From Rhizobium sp. Leaf306 (GTDB lineage: Bacteria; Pseudomonadota; Alphaproteobacteria; Rhizobiales; Rhizobiaceae), in assembly GCF_001423425.1 (NCBI RefSeq), contig NZ_LMNX01000001.1, forward strand, positions 144,970 through 208,969: DNA of 64,000 nt, written 5' to 3'. The position numbers and the translations under genes are program-made. The first letter of the stretch is position 1. Every line of letters begins with the position of its first letter. Under the pieces are notes generated by a model. It was not told where the DNA came from. It did no database searches and worked only from the letters and a program-made list of their open reading frames with translations. Shown in pieces: positions 1 to 7,714 of the stretch.

Positions 1-112
1 CCTGGCAGCCGGCGACGGCGGATCAGGAATGGGACCGGGTGTGAGACTGAAGCACGACGGTCAGGAAGAGGGCATGCGCCCCGAAGATCTCAACGCCGCA
101 AACGACGATTGA
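1..112 (+). CDS. C-terminal end of an unidentified protein (cut by window edge)
   Basis: An open frame with codons in phase from base 2 runs into a TGA at 110-112. It reads as a polar C-terminal tail of about 36 residues ending in DLNAANDD, rich in Gly, Asp and Glu. Codon use is GC-rich as in the neighbours. The start and any domain lie outside the window, so no function can be given. Coding is inferred only from codon character and position before the next small gene. Confidence 0.45.
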   Translation, partial: LAAGDGGSGMGPGVRLKHDGQEEGMRPEDLNAANDD

Positions 113-187
113 AAAAACCTGAAACTCGCTGGAACATATTGAGCTCATAGGCGTTTCCCGGCCAGAATTGCATAGTCGGGGAAATTC

Positions 188-337
188 ATGACGCGTTCCA
201 ATAATCTGTACTTCATCATCGGCGCTCTCGTTGTTCTGGTCGTCGGTCTGGGGTTCTATGTCTACCGCGAAGAAACCAAGCCAAAGGGCGTAGAATTCAG
301 CATCGGCCAGGATGGCGTCAAGGTCGAGGAAAAGTAG
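188..337 (+). CDS. Small single-pass membrane protein, 49 aa
   Basis: ATG at 188 follows a GGGGAA ribosome-binding site at 178-183. The product is 49 residues: a short polar N-terminus, one hydrophobic helix (about residues 7-25, FIIGALVVLVVGLGFYVY), then a charged tail of about 24 residues ending KVEEK. The shape is that of a small inner-membrane protein with its tail on one face. I recall similar short proteins in rhizobial genomes without a known function. It lies 75 bases after the preceding gene end and may be transcribed with it. Confidence 0.6.
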   Translation: MTRSNNLYFIIGALVVLVVGLGFYVYREETKPKGVEFSIGQDGVKVEEK

Positions 338-399
338 TTTCTCCGCGCAAACCGAGCTTAAGAAGTTTCTCTATTTAACGTCGTTTTTATATGCACTAG

Positions 400-426
400 A
401 TATTGGAGGATACCATCCTCCAATAT
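400..426 (+). promoter_or_regulatory. Perfect 12-bp inverted repeat before the 61-aa gene
   Basis: ATATTGGAGGAT (400-411) and ATCCTCCAATAT (415-426) are exact reverse complements separated by ACC. The repeat ends 4 bases before the GAGGGGG ribosome-binding site of the gene at 442. There is no T-tract, so it does not look like a terminator. It could be a protein operator or a leader hairpin affecting translation. Confidence 0.55.
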
Positions 427-441
427 TTGTGAGGGGGCACA

Positions 442-627
442 ATGTCGCATATTACACCCGTCGATCTTCAGCAGTCCGGAATGAAGAAGGTGTGGAGCGT
501 AACTGACTTTGCGCGCCGTTACCGTCTCGACAAGGACGAGGAAAACCGTCTTCTGCAGCTCCTGGGGTCGTTTGCTTCCGAGCAGGAGCTTCTGATGAAT
601 GCGAGCCGGACAGCGCGTTTTCGCTAA
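442..627 (+). CDS. Small conserved hypothetical protein, 61 aa
   Basis: ATG at 442 has a strong ribosome-binding site, GAGGGGG at 430-436, which supports this start over the internal ATG at 481. The 61-residue product has no signal peptide or membrane segment. Its core (about residues 18-48: WSVTDFARRYRLDKDEENRL followed by a Leu- and Glu-rich stretch) looks helical and could be a small helix-turn-helix-like or protein-binding domain, which is only an inference. A perfect palindrome at 400-426 sits in its leader. Confidence 0.6.
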   Translation: MSHITPVDLQQSGMKKVWSVTDFARRYRLDKDEENRLLQLLGSFASEQELLMNASRTARFR

Positions 628-765
628 CGCGAACTACTATCACGTCTGCTACGCCTATACTTGCTGATTGATCGCAGGCGGAACTTTACCACTCACAAAT
701 CAGTTACATCCCCGTGAATATCTTGCGCCGCAGGCCCTGCCACGGCTCCATACACGGAGGATACA

Positions 766-1101
766 ATGATCAATGTTTTCGCAAAGGCAGGCTTGGCCTT
801 GGCCTTGTCCGTCTGCACCCTTGGTGCGGCCACTGCCCCGGCATTGGCCCAAGACGTACAGCTGCGCATCGGACCTGACGGCGTGCGCCCGGTGATCCGC
901 GACAGGGATCGCGATTACGACAGACGCGATCGCCGCATGGGCTGCAGCCCTGGCGAAGCACGCGCCGCCGCTCGCGACGAAGGCTTCCGTCAGACGGAGA
1001 TCGTCCGCGCCACTCGCCGCAGCATCACCGTCCAGGGCATGACCCGTCGGGGTCCCGACCGGATCACCTTCGCCAATCGCCCTGGTTGCCCGGAAATCTG
1101 A
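766..1101 (+). CDS. Secreted/periplasmic hypothetical protein, 111 aa
   Basis: ATG at 766 follows GGAGG (spacing about 5). Residues 1-28 form a typical signal peptide ending ALA|QD. The mature part has an Arg/Asp-rich stretch at about residues 45-57 (RDRDRDYDRRDRR), followed by a more conserved-looking region with two cysteines (MGCSPGEARAAARDEGF and NRPGCPEI) that could form a disulfide. It resembles small exported rhizobial proteins of unknown role. A strong hairpin terminator follows 12 bases after the stop, so it is probably a single-gene transcript. Confidence 0.75.
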   Translation: MINVFAKAGLALALSVCTLGAATAPALAQDVQLRIGPDGVRPVIRDRDRDYDRRDRRMGCSPGEARAAARDEGFRQTEIVRATRRSITVQGMTRRGPDRITFANRPGCPEI

Positions 1102-1112
1102 GACTGACTGAA

Positions 1113-1141
1113 AAGGCCCCGCAAGTTCGGGGCCTTTTTTT
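1113..1141 (+). terminator. Rho-independent terminator
   Basis: AGGCCCCG, a short loop and CGGGGCCT, followed by seven T residues. It lies directly after the secreted-protein gene ending at 1101. Confidence 0.85.
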
Positions 1142-1178
1142 GCTCGAGCTATATCTCGTCAACAGCGGCAAAAATGAA

Positions 1179-1213
1179 AAAGGGTCAGCTCGTGTCTCGG
1201 AGCTGACCCTTTT
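1179..1213 (-). terminator. Hairpin terminator, likely for the 25-aa minus-strand gene
   Basis: AAAGGGTCAGCTC and GAGCTGACCCTTT pair perfectly around a short loop. T-rich sequence flanks both sides, so it could work in either direction. On the minus strand it sits about 43 bases after the stop of the small gene at 1256-1333. Confidence 0.65.
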
Positions 1214-1255
1214 AGATCGAAATGCGCTGGCCGTTACCGCCAGAGATCCAGAACT

Positions 1256-1333
1256 TTAGAATACGAATGCGTAGAGCAGCACGATTACAAGGATCGGAAC
1301 GCCCATCGCCCAAAGTACAACACCCTTCAACAT
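1256..1333 (-). CDS. 25-residue hydrophobic membrane microprotein
   Basis: ATG at 1333 is preceded by AAAGGAGA with 6-base spacing, an excellent ribosome-binding site, and the frame ends with TAA at 1256-1258. The peptide begins MLKGVVLWAMGVPILVIVLL and ends YAFVF: one Lys near the N-terminus and then a single membrane-spanning stretch of nearly the whole protein. A hairpin terminator follows. Similar LKGVVLW-type microproteins are, from memory, found in other Rhizobiales. It is too short for standard gene callers. Function unknown. Confidence 0.6.
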   Translation of the reverse strand: MLKGVVLWAMGVPILVIVLLYAFVF

Positions 1334-1558
1334 CACATTCTCCTTTGTTTTCCTATCTGACAACGCGTCGGGAACACTGACGTTCCAGCCAAATGCAAAT
1401 TGTAGTCAGATAAGTCGAACGCGGTTCGGGATGATCCATCATTCGTTCACAGGTTCTGGTGAGTGACGTCGCAACAGGTTGGTGTGACGAGAGACGAGTT
1501 CACCCATGGCGAGCTCATGTCAAAGCGGCTCTGGGGGAGCCTGTCGCCGAAGGAAGAA

Positions 1559-1635
<77 letters not shown>

Positions 1636-1765
1636 CCACATCGCTTCGAGCCGGCGGACCGGCGTCGCGTGAAGCATGCATTCCATACTGACATGATCTT
1701 CACCACGCAAGGAAAAAATCGGCTTTCAATGGATCTCGGATCGACGGTCTTGCTTCAACAAGAAA

Positions 1766-1790
1766 GCCGGCCCCATTGTCTGGGGCCGGC
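1766..1790 (-). terminator. Rho-independent terminator of the BA14K gene
   Basis: GCCGGCCCCA and TGGGGCCGGC pair perfectly around TTGTC; on the minus strand TTTCTT follows. It lies about 29 bases after the stop of the gene at 1819-2283. Confidence 0.75.
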
Positions 1791-1818
1791 CTATCAGGAC
1801 GCCTTGGCGACTGCCCTA

Positions 1819-2283
1819 TCAGTAGGGCGAGTAGCACAGCTGGCGCGGGCCGTTATAGGGCTGGAACGTATTGTCATAAGCCCTGTAGGACCGGTAGCGG
1901 TTGGCGCACCAGTTGACGTGCGCGCTATTGGCGTTCACGTAACGACGTGGCTGCACGTAACGCGGTTCGGCGAAGCGCGGCTGGGATGCAATGGCACCGC
2001 CAATCAGAGCGCCGGCAGCAAGACCGCCGATGATCGCACCTGAATTGTGGCCACGGTAGTGGCGACCGCGATAATAGTCGCCGCGGCGGTAGTCGCGGTG
2101 GTGACGATAGTAGCGACGACCTTCCCAACGATCACGATGCCGCCACTGAACCTGCTGGACCTGATCAACGCTCTGCGGCGCTTCGATGGTCTTCGGTGCG
2201 TTGACGACAGGGAAGGCGTGTGCCGGTACCATGCTCGTCAGTGCCGTCATGGCCGAGACGACAATGATTGCGAGTTTTTTCAC
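1819..2283 (-). CDS. BA14K family protein
   Basis: Secreted 154-residue protein. Start is GTG at 2283 with GAGGAG upstream. A signal peptide (residues 1-23, ending AHA) is followed by an Arg/Tyr/His-rich stretch, a Gly/Ala-rich hydrophobic segment (about 80-102, [16 protein letters not shown]) and a C-terminal domain with [16 protein letters not shown] and two cysteines. This end matches the BA14K family, named for a 14-kDa immunoreactive Brucella protein with reported lectin-like activity. Its role in free-living rhizobia is unclear. Monocistronic, with its own terminator. Confidence 0.85.
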   Translation of the reverse strand: MKKLAIIVVSAMTALTSMVPAHAFPVVNAPKTIEAPQSVDQVQQVQWRHRDRWEGRRYYRHHRDYRRGDYYRGRHYRGHNSGAIIGGLAAGALIGGAIASQPRFAEPRYVQPRRYVNANSAHVNWCANRYRSYRAYDNTFQPYNGPRQLCYSPY

Positions 2284-2389
2284 GTTTGCATCTCCTCTAG
2301 TGTTTCCTCGTAGGTAAATGTTGTACCTTCGCGTTTGAACCAGAGGTGAACGGTAAATTTACAGTGAGTTCATGTAAGCAGGTATCGGA

Positions 2390-2923
2390 TCAACGAACCT
2401 GGTCCAGCAGACGCTTGCATTCGAGAAGGTCAAACAGTGCCTCCTGCAGCAGGGCACGGTCTTCCTTGCCGACGCTCGATTTTCCAACCGACACTTCCAA
2501 CTGGTCCTCCCCGGCCCCGCCGAAACCGAAGAACCGGCCGCTCGGCTTTACCTTCGGGCGCCCGACGACCTGATCTTCTTCCTGGGTGGAAATTTTAGGC
2601 TCGGCATTCTTCTCGCTGTTGGCCGCCATGATGGCTTCCATCGTGGCGATATCACCCGATGCGATTGCTGAGACGAACTTGTTGCCATTCGTCTTCAGGA
2701 GCTTCTGAACGCCCTTGATCGTGTATCCGTGGTCGTAGAGAAGGTGACGGATCCCCTTCAACAGGTCCACGTCCTCCGGGCGGTAGTAGCGACGGCCGCC
2801 TCCCCGCTTCATCGGCTTGATCTGCGGAAACCGCGTTTCCCAGAAGCGCAGGACGTGTTGCGGCAGGTCGAGATCGTCAGCGACTTCGCTGATGGTGCGG
2901 AATGCGTCCGGGCTCTTGTCCAA
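2390..2923 (-). CDS. MerR family transcriptional regulator
   Basis: 177 residues. The start appears to be TTG at 2923, with GGAG about 9 bases upstream; no ATG fits the family N-terminus. Residues about 8-75 are a MerR winged helix ([22 protein letters not shown], then [18 protein letters not shown]). The C-terminal half is low-complexity and lacks the metal-binding cysteines of classic MerR, so the effector is unknown. It lies 172 bases after ihfA on the same strand, an order typical of rhizobia, and is perhaps co-transcribed with it. Confidence 0.85.
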   Translation of the reverse strand: MDKSPDAFRTISEVADDLDLPQHVLRFWETRFPQIKPMKRGGGRRYYRPEDVDLLKGIRHLLYDHGYTIKGVQKLLKTNGNKFVSAIASGDIATMEAIMAANSEKNAEPKISTQEEDQVVGRPKVKPSGRFFGFGGAGEDQLEVSVGKSSVGKEDRALLQEALFDLLECKRLLDQVR

Positions 2924-3095
2924 GTGTCAATCTCCAGGGATCGAACGGCCGTGCGGCGCGAAAGGGGTCAGCACGAAAGGCTGGACGAGGATTATGCGTC
3001 GAATCGCACATTTCTCAACGGCTTGCACCGAAAGATTCAAGTGTGTTCACAAGATTGGTGTTTTGGCAGGGGTGCCAGCGTGCAAAACGGGCGTG

Positions 3096-3434
3096 TCAGC
3101 TCGCAGGGCTTGCCGGCTTCTGCTTGACCTTGCGCAATGTGTGCGCCTTGAGGATGCGTTGCTTCAAAACATTGGATGCCTTGAAGGTCATCACCCGGCG
3201 GGGTGAGATCGGTACTTCCTCGCCTGTCTTCGGATTGCGACCGATGCGCTCGTTCTTGGCGCGCACCTGAAATGTCGCAAACGACGAAAGCTTGACCATT
3301 TCGCCGCGAACGATGGCGTTGCAGATTTCGTCGATTACCGTTTCGACGAGTTCCGCCGATTCCGTGCGAGAGAGGCCAACCTTGCGAAAAACCGATTCCG
3401 CCAGATCCGCGCGTGTGACTGTCTTGCCGGCCAT
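3096..3434 (-). CDS. ihfA: Integration host factor subunit alpha
   Basis: DNA-bending protein of the HU/IHF family, one half of the IHF heterodimer that bends DNA at promoters, origins and recombination sites. The 112-residue product has the usual start ([16 protein letters not shown]) and the DNA-binding arm with the conserved [17 protein letters not shown] motif, whose Pro intercalates into DNA. The extra C-terminal tail ([11 protein letters not shown]) is common in rhizobia. A promoter candidate lies 43 bases upstream. It follows fabH in the same direction. Confidence 0.95.
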   Translation of the reverse strand: MAGKTVTRADLAESVFRKVGLSRTESAELVETVIDEICNAIVRGEMVKLSSFATFQVRAKNERIGRNPKTGEEVPISPRRVMTFKASNVLKQRILKAHTLRKVKQKPASPAS

Positions 3435-3476
3435 GGTCCCCCGCCTGATTTAATGTGATATTATCAAAGCCCGCAA

Positions 3477-3505
3477 ACAGTATTTTGGTTGTGCCCCACG
3501 GTCAA
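3477..3505 (-). promoter_or_regulatory. Candidate sigma-70-type promoter for ihfA
   Basis: On the minus strand, CTTGACC (the -35 hexamer TTGACC at 3505-3500) is separated by 17 bases from TACTGT (3482-3477). CTTGAC with 17-base spacing is the rhizobial housekeeping pattern. The -10 is a weak match. It ends 43 bases before the ihfA ATG. Confidence 0.4.
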
Positions 3506-3573
3506 GCGCCCCCGGGCCAAGCATCTGTTCGGCATTGATTATTTCATAATATGGCTCAGGTTTTCAGCCGGCA

Positions 3574-4545
3574 TCACCAGCGGATCAGGACGGCCCCCCA
3601 GGTGAAGCCGCCACCCATGGCTTCCAGCATCACAAGATCGCCCTTCTTGATGCGACCGTCGGCACAGGCGACTGAAAGCGCAAGCGGGATCGATGCCGCC
3701 GACGTGTTGCCGTGAATGTCGACGGTGACGACGACTTTCTCGGTGGGAATGTTGAGCTTCTTGGCAGATCCATCAATGATACGACGGTTGGCCTGGTGCG
3801 GTACCAGCCAGTCGATATCCTCGGCAGTCGTGCCGGTCGCCTCGAATGCGTCCTCGATCACGTCGGTGATCATAGCCACCGCATGCTTGAAGACCTCACG
3901 GCCTTCCATCTTCAGGTGCCCGACCGTGCCGGTCGTCGATGGGCCGCCATCGACGTAGAGCTTGTCCTTGTGGGATCCGTCCGAGCGCAGATGCGCCGTC
4001 AGGATACCGCGGTCGGCAATCGTGCCCTCGCCTTCCTGAGCCTCCAGCACAACGGCGCCGGCGCCATCGCCGAACAGCACGCAGGTTGTGCGGTCGTTCC
4101 AGTCCAGAATGCGGGAAAAGGTTTCGGCGCCGATCACCAGCGCGCGCTTCGCAAGCCCGCCACGCAGGTGGAGGTCTGCCGTCGTCATCGCGTAAACGAA
4201 GCCGCTGCAGACCGCCTGCATGTCGAAAGCGTAGCCATGCTTCATGCCGAGCCGGTTCTGGATCTCGACGGCGGTCGCGGGAAAGGTGTTGTTCGGCGTC
4301 GAAGTCGCCAGAAGGACCAGATCGATGTCATCAGGTGTCAGGCCGGCATTATCGAGCGCTGCCCGCGCTGCCTTCTCACCGAGCGATGCCGTCGTTTCGT
4401 CGTCGCCGGCGATGTAGCGCTGGGTGATGCCGGTGCGCTGGACGATCCACTCGTCCGACGTGTCGACCATCGTCTCCAGCTCGCGATTGGTGACGACCCG
4501 TTTCGGGAGCGCTGCCCCGTAACCGCGAACAACTGATCGAATCAT
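3574..4545 (-). CDS. fabH: Beta-ketoacyl-ACP synthase III
   Basis: Starts fatty acid synthesis by condensing acetyl-CoA with malonyl-ACP. From the chosen ATG at 4545 ([20 protein letters not shown]) it has 323 residues, the usual rhizobial FabH length; an in-frame ATG at 4569, overlapping the plsX stop, would add 8 residues. The catalytic triad is visible: Cys113 in QAVCSGF, His in [10 protein letters not shown] and Asn in [12 protein letters not shown]. It follows plsX by about 20 bases and so belongs to the same lipid-synthesis operon. Confidence 0.95.
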   Translation of the reverse strand: MIRSVVRGYGAALPKRVVTNRELETMVDTSDEWIVQRTGITQRYIAGDDETTASLGEKAARAALDNAGLTPDDIDLVLLATSTPNNTFPATAVEIQNRLGMKHGYAFDMQAVCSGFVYAMTTADLHLRGGLAKRALVIGAETFSRILDWNDRTTCVLFGDGAGAVVLEAQEGEGTIADRGILTAHLRSDGSHKDKLYVDGGPSTTGTVGHLKMEGREVFKHAVAMITDVIEDAFEATGTTAEDIDWLVPHQANRRIIDGSAKKLNIPTEKVVVTVDIHGNTSAASIPLALSVACADGRIKKGDLVMLEAMGGGFTWGAVLIRW

Positions 4546-4565
4546 AGTCAAATCACATCCTAACG

Positions 4566-5612
4566 TCATGCGGCTTCAGGGCCGGCCGGCGGCAGGCGTC
4601 TGGCATGATAAATCTTCAAATCCTGCGAAATTTTGGCGTTGAGGTCGTTTCGCGCCATGTCGTAGCCGACTGCGATCGCGGCTGCGATGCCTTCGGCGTT
4701 GGCGCTACCGTGGCTCTTGATCACAATACCGTTGAGGCCGAGAAAGACGCCGCCATTGACCTTGTTCGGGTCCATCTTCTCGCGCAAGCGATCGAATGCT
4801 GGCTTGGCGAGAAGGTAGCCGATCCGGGCAAGCAGCGTGCGCGACATGGATTCGCGCAAAAGCGTGGCGATCTGGCGCGCAGTTCCCTCGGCGGTCTTCA
4901 GAGCGATATTGCCGGTAAAGCCTTCGGTCACCACAACGTCGACAGTGCCCCGACCGATATCGTCGCCCTCGACGAAACCGTGATAGGAGAGGTGCGGAAG
5001 GTTGGCTTCGCGGATCAGGCGACCGGCTTCCTTCACCTCTTCCTGACCCTTGACCTCTTCGACACCGACATTGAGAAGGCCGACGGTCGGGCAATCGACT
5101 TCAAACAGGGCCCGCGCCATAGCGCCGCCCATCAGGGCGAAATCGAGCAGCTGCTGGCTGTCGGCACCAATCGTCGCGCCGATATCGAGAACGATGCTTT
5201 CGCCCTTCAGCGTCGGCCAGATGCCTGCAATTGCGGGGCGTTCGATACTCGCCAACGTGCGAAGACAGAATTTCGACATTGCCATCAGCGCACCGGTATT
5301 GCCGGCGGACACAACGACATCAGCTTCGCCAAGCTTCACGGCTTCGATGGAACGCCACATGGTCGAGACATAGCGACCACGGCGTAGCGCCGCACTCGGC
5401 TTCTCGTCCATGGCAACGGCCAGTTCACACGCATGGAACACGGACCGCTCGCGCAATTTCGGATAGCGCGCAAGCCACGGCTCGCATTCGGCTTTCAGTC
5501 CGTAGAGGAGGAAACTGACGTCGGGATGGCGTTCGAGCGCCTTCGCGGCGCCCGCCATGACAACCTCGGGGCCAAAGTCGCCACCCATGGCGTCAATCGA
5601 AATTCTGATCAC
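4566..5612 (-). CDS. plsX: Phosphate acyltransferase PlsX
   Basis: Converts acyl-ACP to acyl-phosphate, the acyl donor for PlsY in glycerophospholipid synthesis. 348 residues, full length, starting at GTG (5612) with [18 protein letters not shown], the conserved family N-terminus. Other family blocks are [12 protein letters not shown] and [13 protein letters not shown]. It directly precedes fabH. The rpmF gene, often just upstream of plsX in other bacteria, is not present in the 148-base gap to DUF177. Confidence 0.95.
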   Translation of the reverse strand: MIRISIDAMGGDFGPEVVMAGAAKALERHPDVSFLLYGLKAECEPWLARYPKLRERSVFHACELAVAMDEKPSAALRRGRYVSTMWRSIEAVKLGEADVVVSAGNTGALMAMSKFCLRTLASIERPAIAGIWPTLKGESIVLDIGATIGADSQQLLDFALMGGAMARALFEVDCPTVGLLNVGVEEVKGQEEVKEAGRLIREANLPHLSYHGFVEGDDIGRGTVDVVVTEGFTGNIALKTAEGTARQIATLLRESMSRTLLARIGYLLAKPAFDRLREKMDPNKVNGGVFLGLNGIVIKSHGSANAEGIAAAIAVGYDMARNDLNAKISQDLKIYHARRLPPAGPEAA

Positions 5613-5760
5613 GCGTCCCTGATCCTTGTTTTAACCGGCCGCACGCGCCTGCAACGAATGCCTGCGCCGACTTTTGCTTCTTCAGTGGGCACGCTCATGC
5701 GCCGCCCTGCCGGCGAAATCGTGGCCAAAATATAGGTTTTGTTTCTGCTTACAACCGGTC

Positions 5761-6339
5761 TCAGTCTTTTTTCCAATCCTTGAGCGCGGCAAACGGATTG
5801 GGTTTGGTTGCCGGATCGTTCGGGTCGCTCTCGATATGGTCCTTGAAATCGATGCCCGGCCTGCGCGGATAAGGGTCTATCGCCAGTGCCACGAACTCGG
5901 CAACGACCTCGCCCGCATCGATCGTATCGCCGACAAACATTTCCGGCAGGTCCGGACCATCAGGATCGACCACCATCTCGGCGCTTTCGGCCGTGACGAC
6001 GCGCGCAAGCTTGGATCCCTCAGGCACAAAGACCTGATCGAAATCCTCTGAAATGGTCGACGACACAGGATCAAGCGTCACCACGCAAGCCTGGGTGACA
6101 GCGGCCTTGACGTGGCCCTTGAGGCGCACGCCGTCCTTCTTCCAGCGGGCAATGTAGATTTCCGCCTTCAACGAATTGACCGATACGACGTCCCAGAGAA
6201 CGGCCAAGTCCTTCCGTTCGTTTTCATCGGCTTCGACAGTAACGGTGACCGGATTGGCGGAAATATTTCCAACCTTCACGGCATAGGAGAACGGAGGCTT
6301 GCCGCCTCTGGCCTTGCTGGGTTCTTGATCGCGTTTCAT
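5761..6339 (-). CDS. DUF177 (YceD-like) protein
   Basis: 192 residues of the DUF177/YceD family, linked elsewhere to 23S rRNA accumulation and commonly found near rpmF-plsX-fabH. Recognisable features are the central CVVTLDPVSSTISEDFDQVF block, the acidic DGPDLPEMFVGDTIDAGEVV and the C-terminal ALAIDPYPRRPG. Its ATG overlaps the stop of the upstream chaperone-like gene (ATGA), so the two are translationally coupled. plsX starts 148 bases further on. Confidence 0.85.
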   Translation of the reverse strand: MKRDQEPSKARGGKPPFSYAVKVGNISANPVTVTVEADENERKDLAVLWDVVSVNSLKAEIYIARWKKDGVRLKGHVKAAVTQACVVTLDPVSSTISEDFDQVFVPEGSKLARVVTAESAEMVVDPDGPDLPEMFVGDTIDAGEVVAEFVALAIDPYPRRPGIDFKDHIESDPNDPATKPNPFAALKDWKKD

Positions 6340-6887
6340 TGTTCCTCGCCTTCCCGGACCGGCTCCGGCACGACCAGCAGCCCACGGGAAATCGTATCTT
6401 CCGAGACCGCTGACATAGCGGTTTCGGTGGTTGTCATCCAGTGCGCAAGTGCGCTCATGTCTTGTATATCGGTGGCTTTAGGATGGATATTACGGTGCAG
6501 CGCTGCGGCAAGCGCGGTTTCATCGCCGCTGTCGAGAGCTGCGGCATAGGTTTCTAGCCGACCGTAGAACATGCCCGCGAGCTTCTTCATCCGCTTCGGA
6601 ACCCCCTGGTCGCCGATTCCGAGCTCGCGAATCGAATGGTCGATATCCTGAAAGAAGGCATCGACGATCTCCTGCGCCAGTTCCTGCCCGCTCGGCCCCG
6701 ACTTCGCCGTCCGGCGAAAAAACAGGATCATCACGATGGACAGCATTTCAAACCGGCCCATCACGGTATCGGGTACGCCGAAATCCTCGTAGAAGACGGG
6801 GATGCGCGCTCCCGACGTCAGGGCGTAGTATTGCCGGTTGACGATGGTCTGATTGCTGTTTTTCTTTTTGAACAGGCCGAATATCAT
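6336..6887 (-). CDS. Ubiquinol-cytochrome c chaperone (CBP3-like) family protein
   Basis: 183 residues from the ATG at 6887, which has AGGAAA 5 bases upstream; the longer frame to 6998 lacks such support. It begins MIFGLFKKKNSNQTIVNRQY and contains the family core FYEDFGVPDTVMGRFEMLSI and VDAFFQDIDHSIRELGIGDQ. In mitochondria, CBP3 helps cytochrome b synthesis and bc1 assembly; a similar role in the bacterial bc1 complex is an inference. Overlaps the start of DUF177 by 4 bases. Confidence 0.85.
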   Translation of the reverse strand: MIFGLFKKKNSNQTIVNRQYYALTSGARIPVFYEDFGVPDTVMGRFEMLSIVMILFFRRTAKSGPSGQELAQEIVDAFFQDIDHSIRELGIGDQGVPKRMKKLAGMFYGRLETYAAALDSGDETALAAALHRNIHPKATDIQDMSALAHWMTTTETAMSAVSEDTISRGLLVVPEPVREGEEQ

Positions 6888-7143
6888 CGTGTTTCCTGCA
6901 TTTGCCTTCATGTTTGCGTCATGGTCGAAGCTGGCGATGTTGCATGCAAACGAAAGCTGGTTTACCGAAGCAGGCACGAATTGCAATGCATTCGCCATCG
7001 GCGGGCTTCGGTTCGGCTATCCGGAAGCGGCAGTCAGCTGTCCCCGGAATAGCCACAATGGTATGAGCAGCAGAGTAACCGGCTTCCGCCGGCACATCGA
7101 CATGTGGGGGATACCGTTGAAGAAGCGGGTTTTCGGATACGAA

Positions 7144-7635
7144 ATGAAAGCGTTGAGCAAAACGGCGGCGGCCCTTGTCGTTGCATCGATTGCAGTTTCC
7201 GGCTGCACATCCATGGAAATCGGCGACACGATGTACAACGGCTATGTCGTTGACCAGCAGTCGCTGAACCTGATCCCTGTCGGTTCAAGCCGCGAGCAGG
7301 TGATCCTGACCATGGGTACACCGTCGACGACCGCGACCTTCGATACGGAAGTGTTCTATTACATTTCCCAGAAGCGCCACCGTCGGGCAGCCTTCATGAA
7401 GCCGCAGATCGTCGAGCAGAGCGTGCTTGCCATCTATTTCGACAAGAACGGCGTGGTCGCACAGCGCGCCAACTACGCACTTCAGGACGGCAAGGTGTTC
7501 GACACGATCTCGCGCACGACGCCAACCGGCGGCCGCGACCTTACCTTCCTGCAGCAGCTTCTGTCGGGTGGTTCCGGAGCAGCAAGCGGCGGTGCCGGCC
7601 AGATCCGCAACATGCTGCAGAGCATGGGCAACTAA
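7144..7635 (+). CDS. Outer membrane protein assembly factor BamE-like lipoprotein
   Basis: SmpA/OmlA/BamE family lipoprotein, 163 residues. The signal sequence ends in a lipobox, VSGC, with the lipidated Cys at about residue 21. The fold signature follows: LNLIPVGSSREQVILTMGTP, then FYYISQKRHRRAAF. BamE stabilises the outer-membrane beta-barrel assembly machine. An in-frame TTG at 7117, with GGGGG upstream, would give a better n-region (KKRVFGYEMKALSK), so the true start may lie 27 bases earlier. Divergent from the CBP3-like gene; a terminator follows. Confidence 0.85.
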   Translation: MKALSKTAAALVVASIAVSGCTSMEIGDTMYNGYVVDQQSLNLIPVGSSREQVILTMGTPSTTATFDTEVFYYISQKRHRRAAFMKPQIVEQSVLAIYFDKNGVVAQRANYALQDGKVFDTISRTTPTGGRDLTFLQQLLSGGSGAASGGAGQIRNMLQSMGN

Positions 7636-7657
7636 CAAGCGCATTTCCGAATATCAA

Positions 7658-7690
7658 AAAGCCCGCGATACCAATGGTACCGCGGGCTTT
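7658..7690. terminator. Bidirectional terminator between bamE-like gene and hppA
   Basis: AAAGCCCGCG and CGCGGGCTTT pair around a short imperfect loop, with a T-rich run on the plus side and A-run before it. It sits between two convergent genes. Confidence 0.85.
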
Positions 7691-7714
7691 CTTTTGTCTG
7701 TGTGAGACCTGGTT

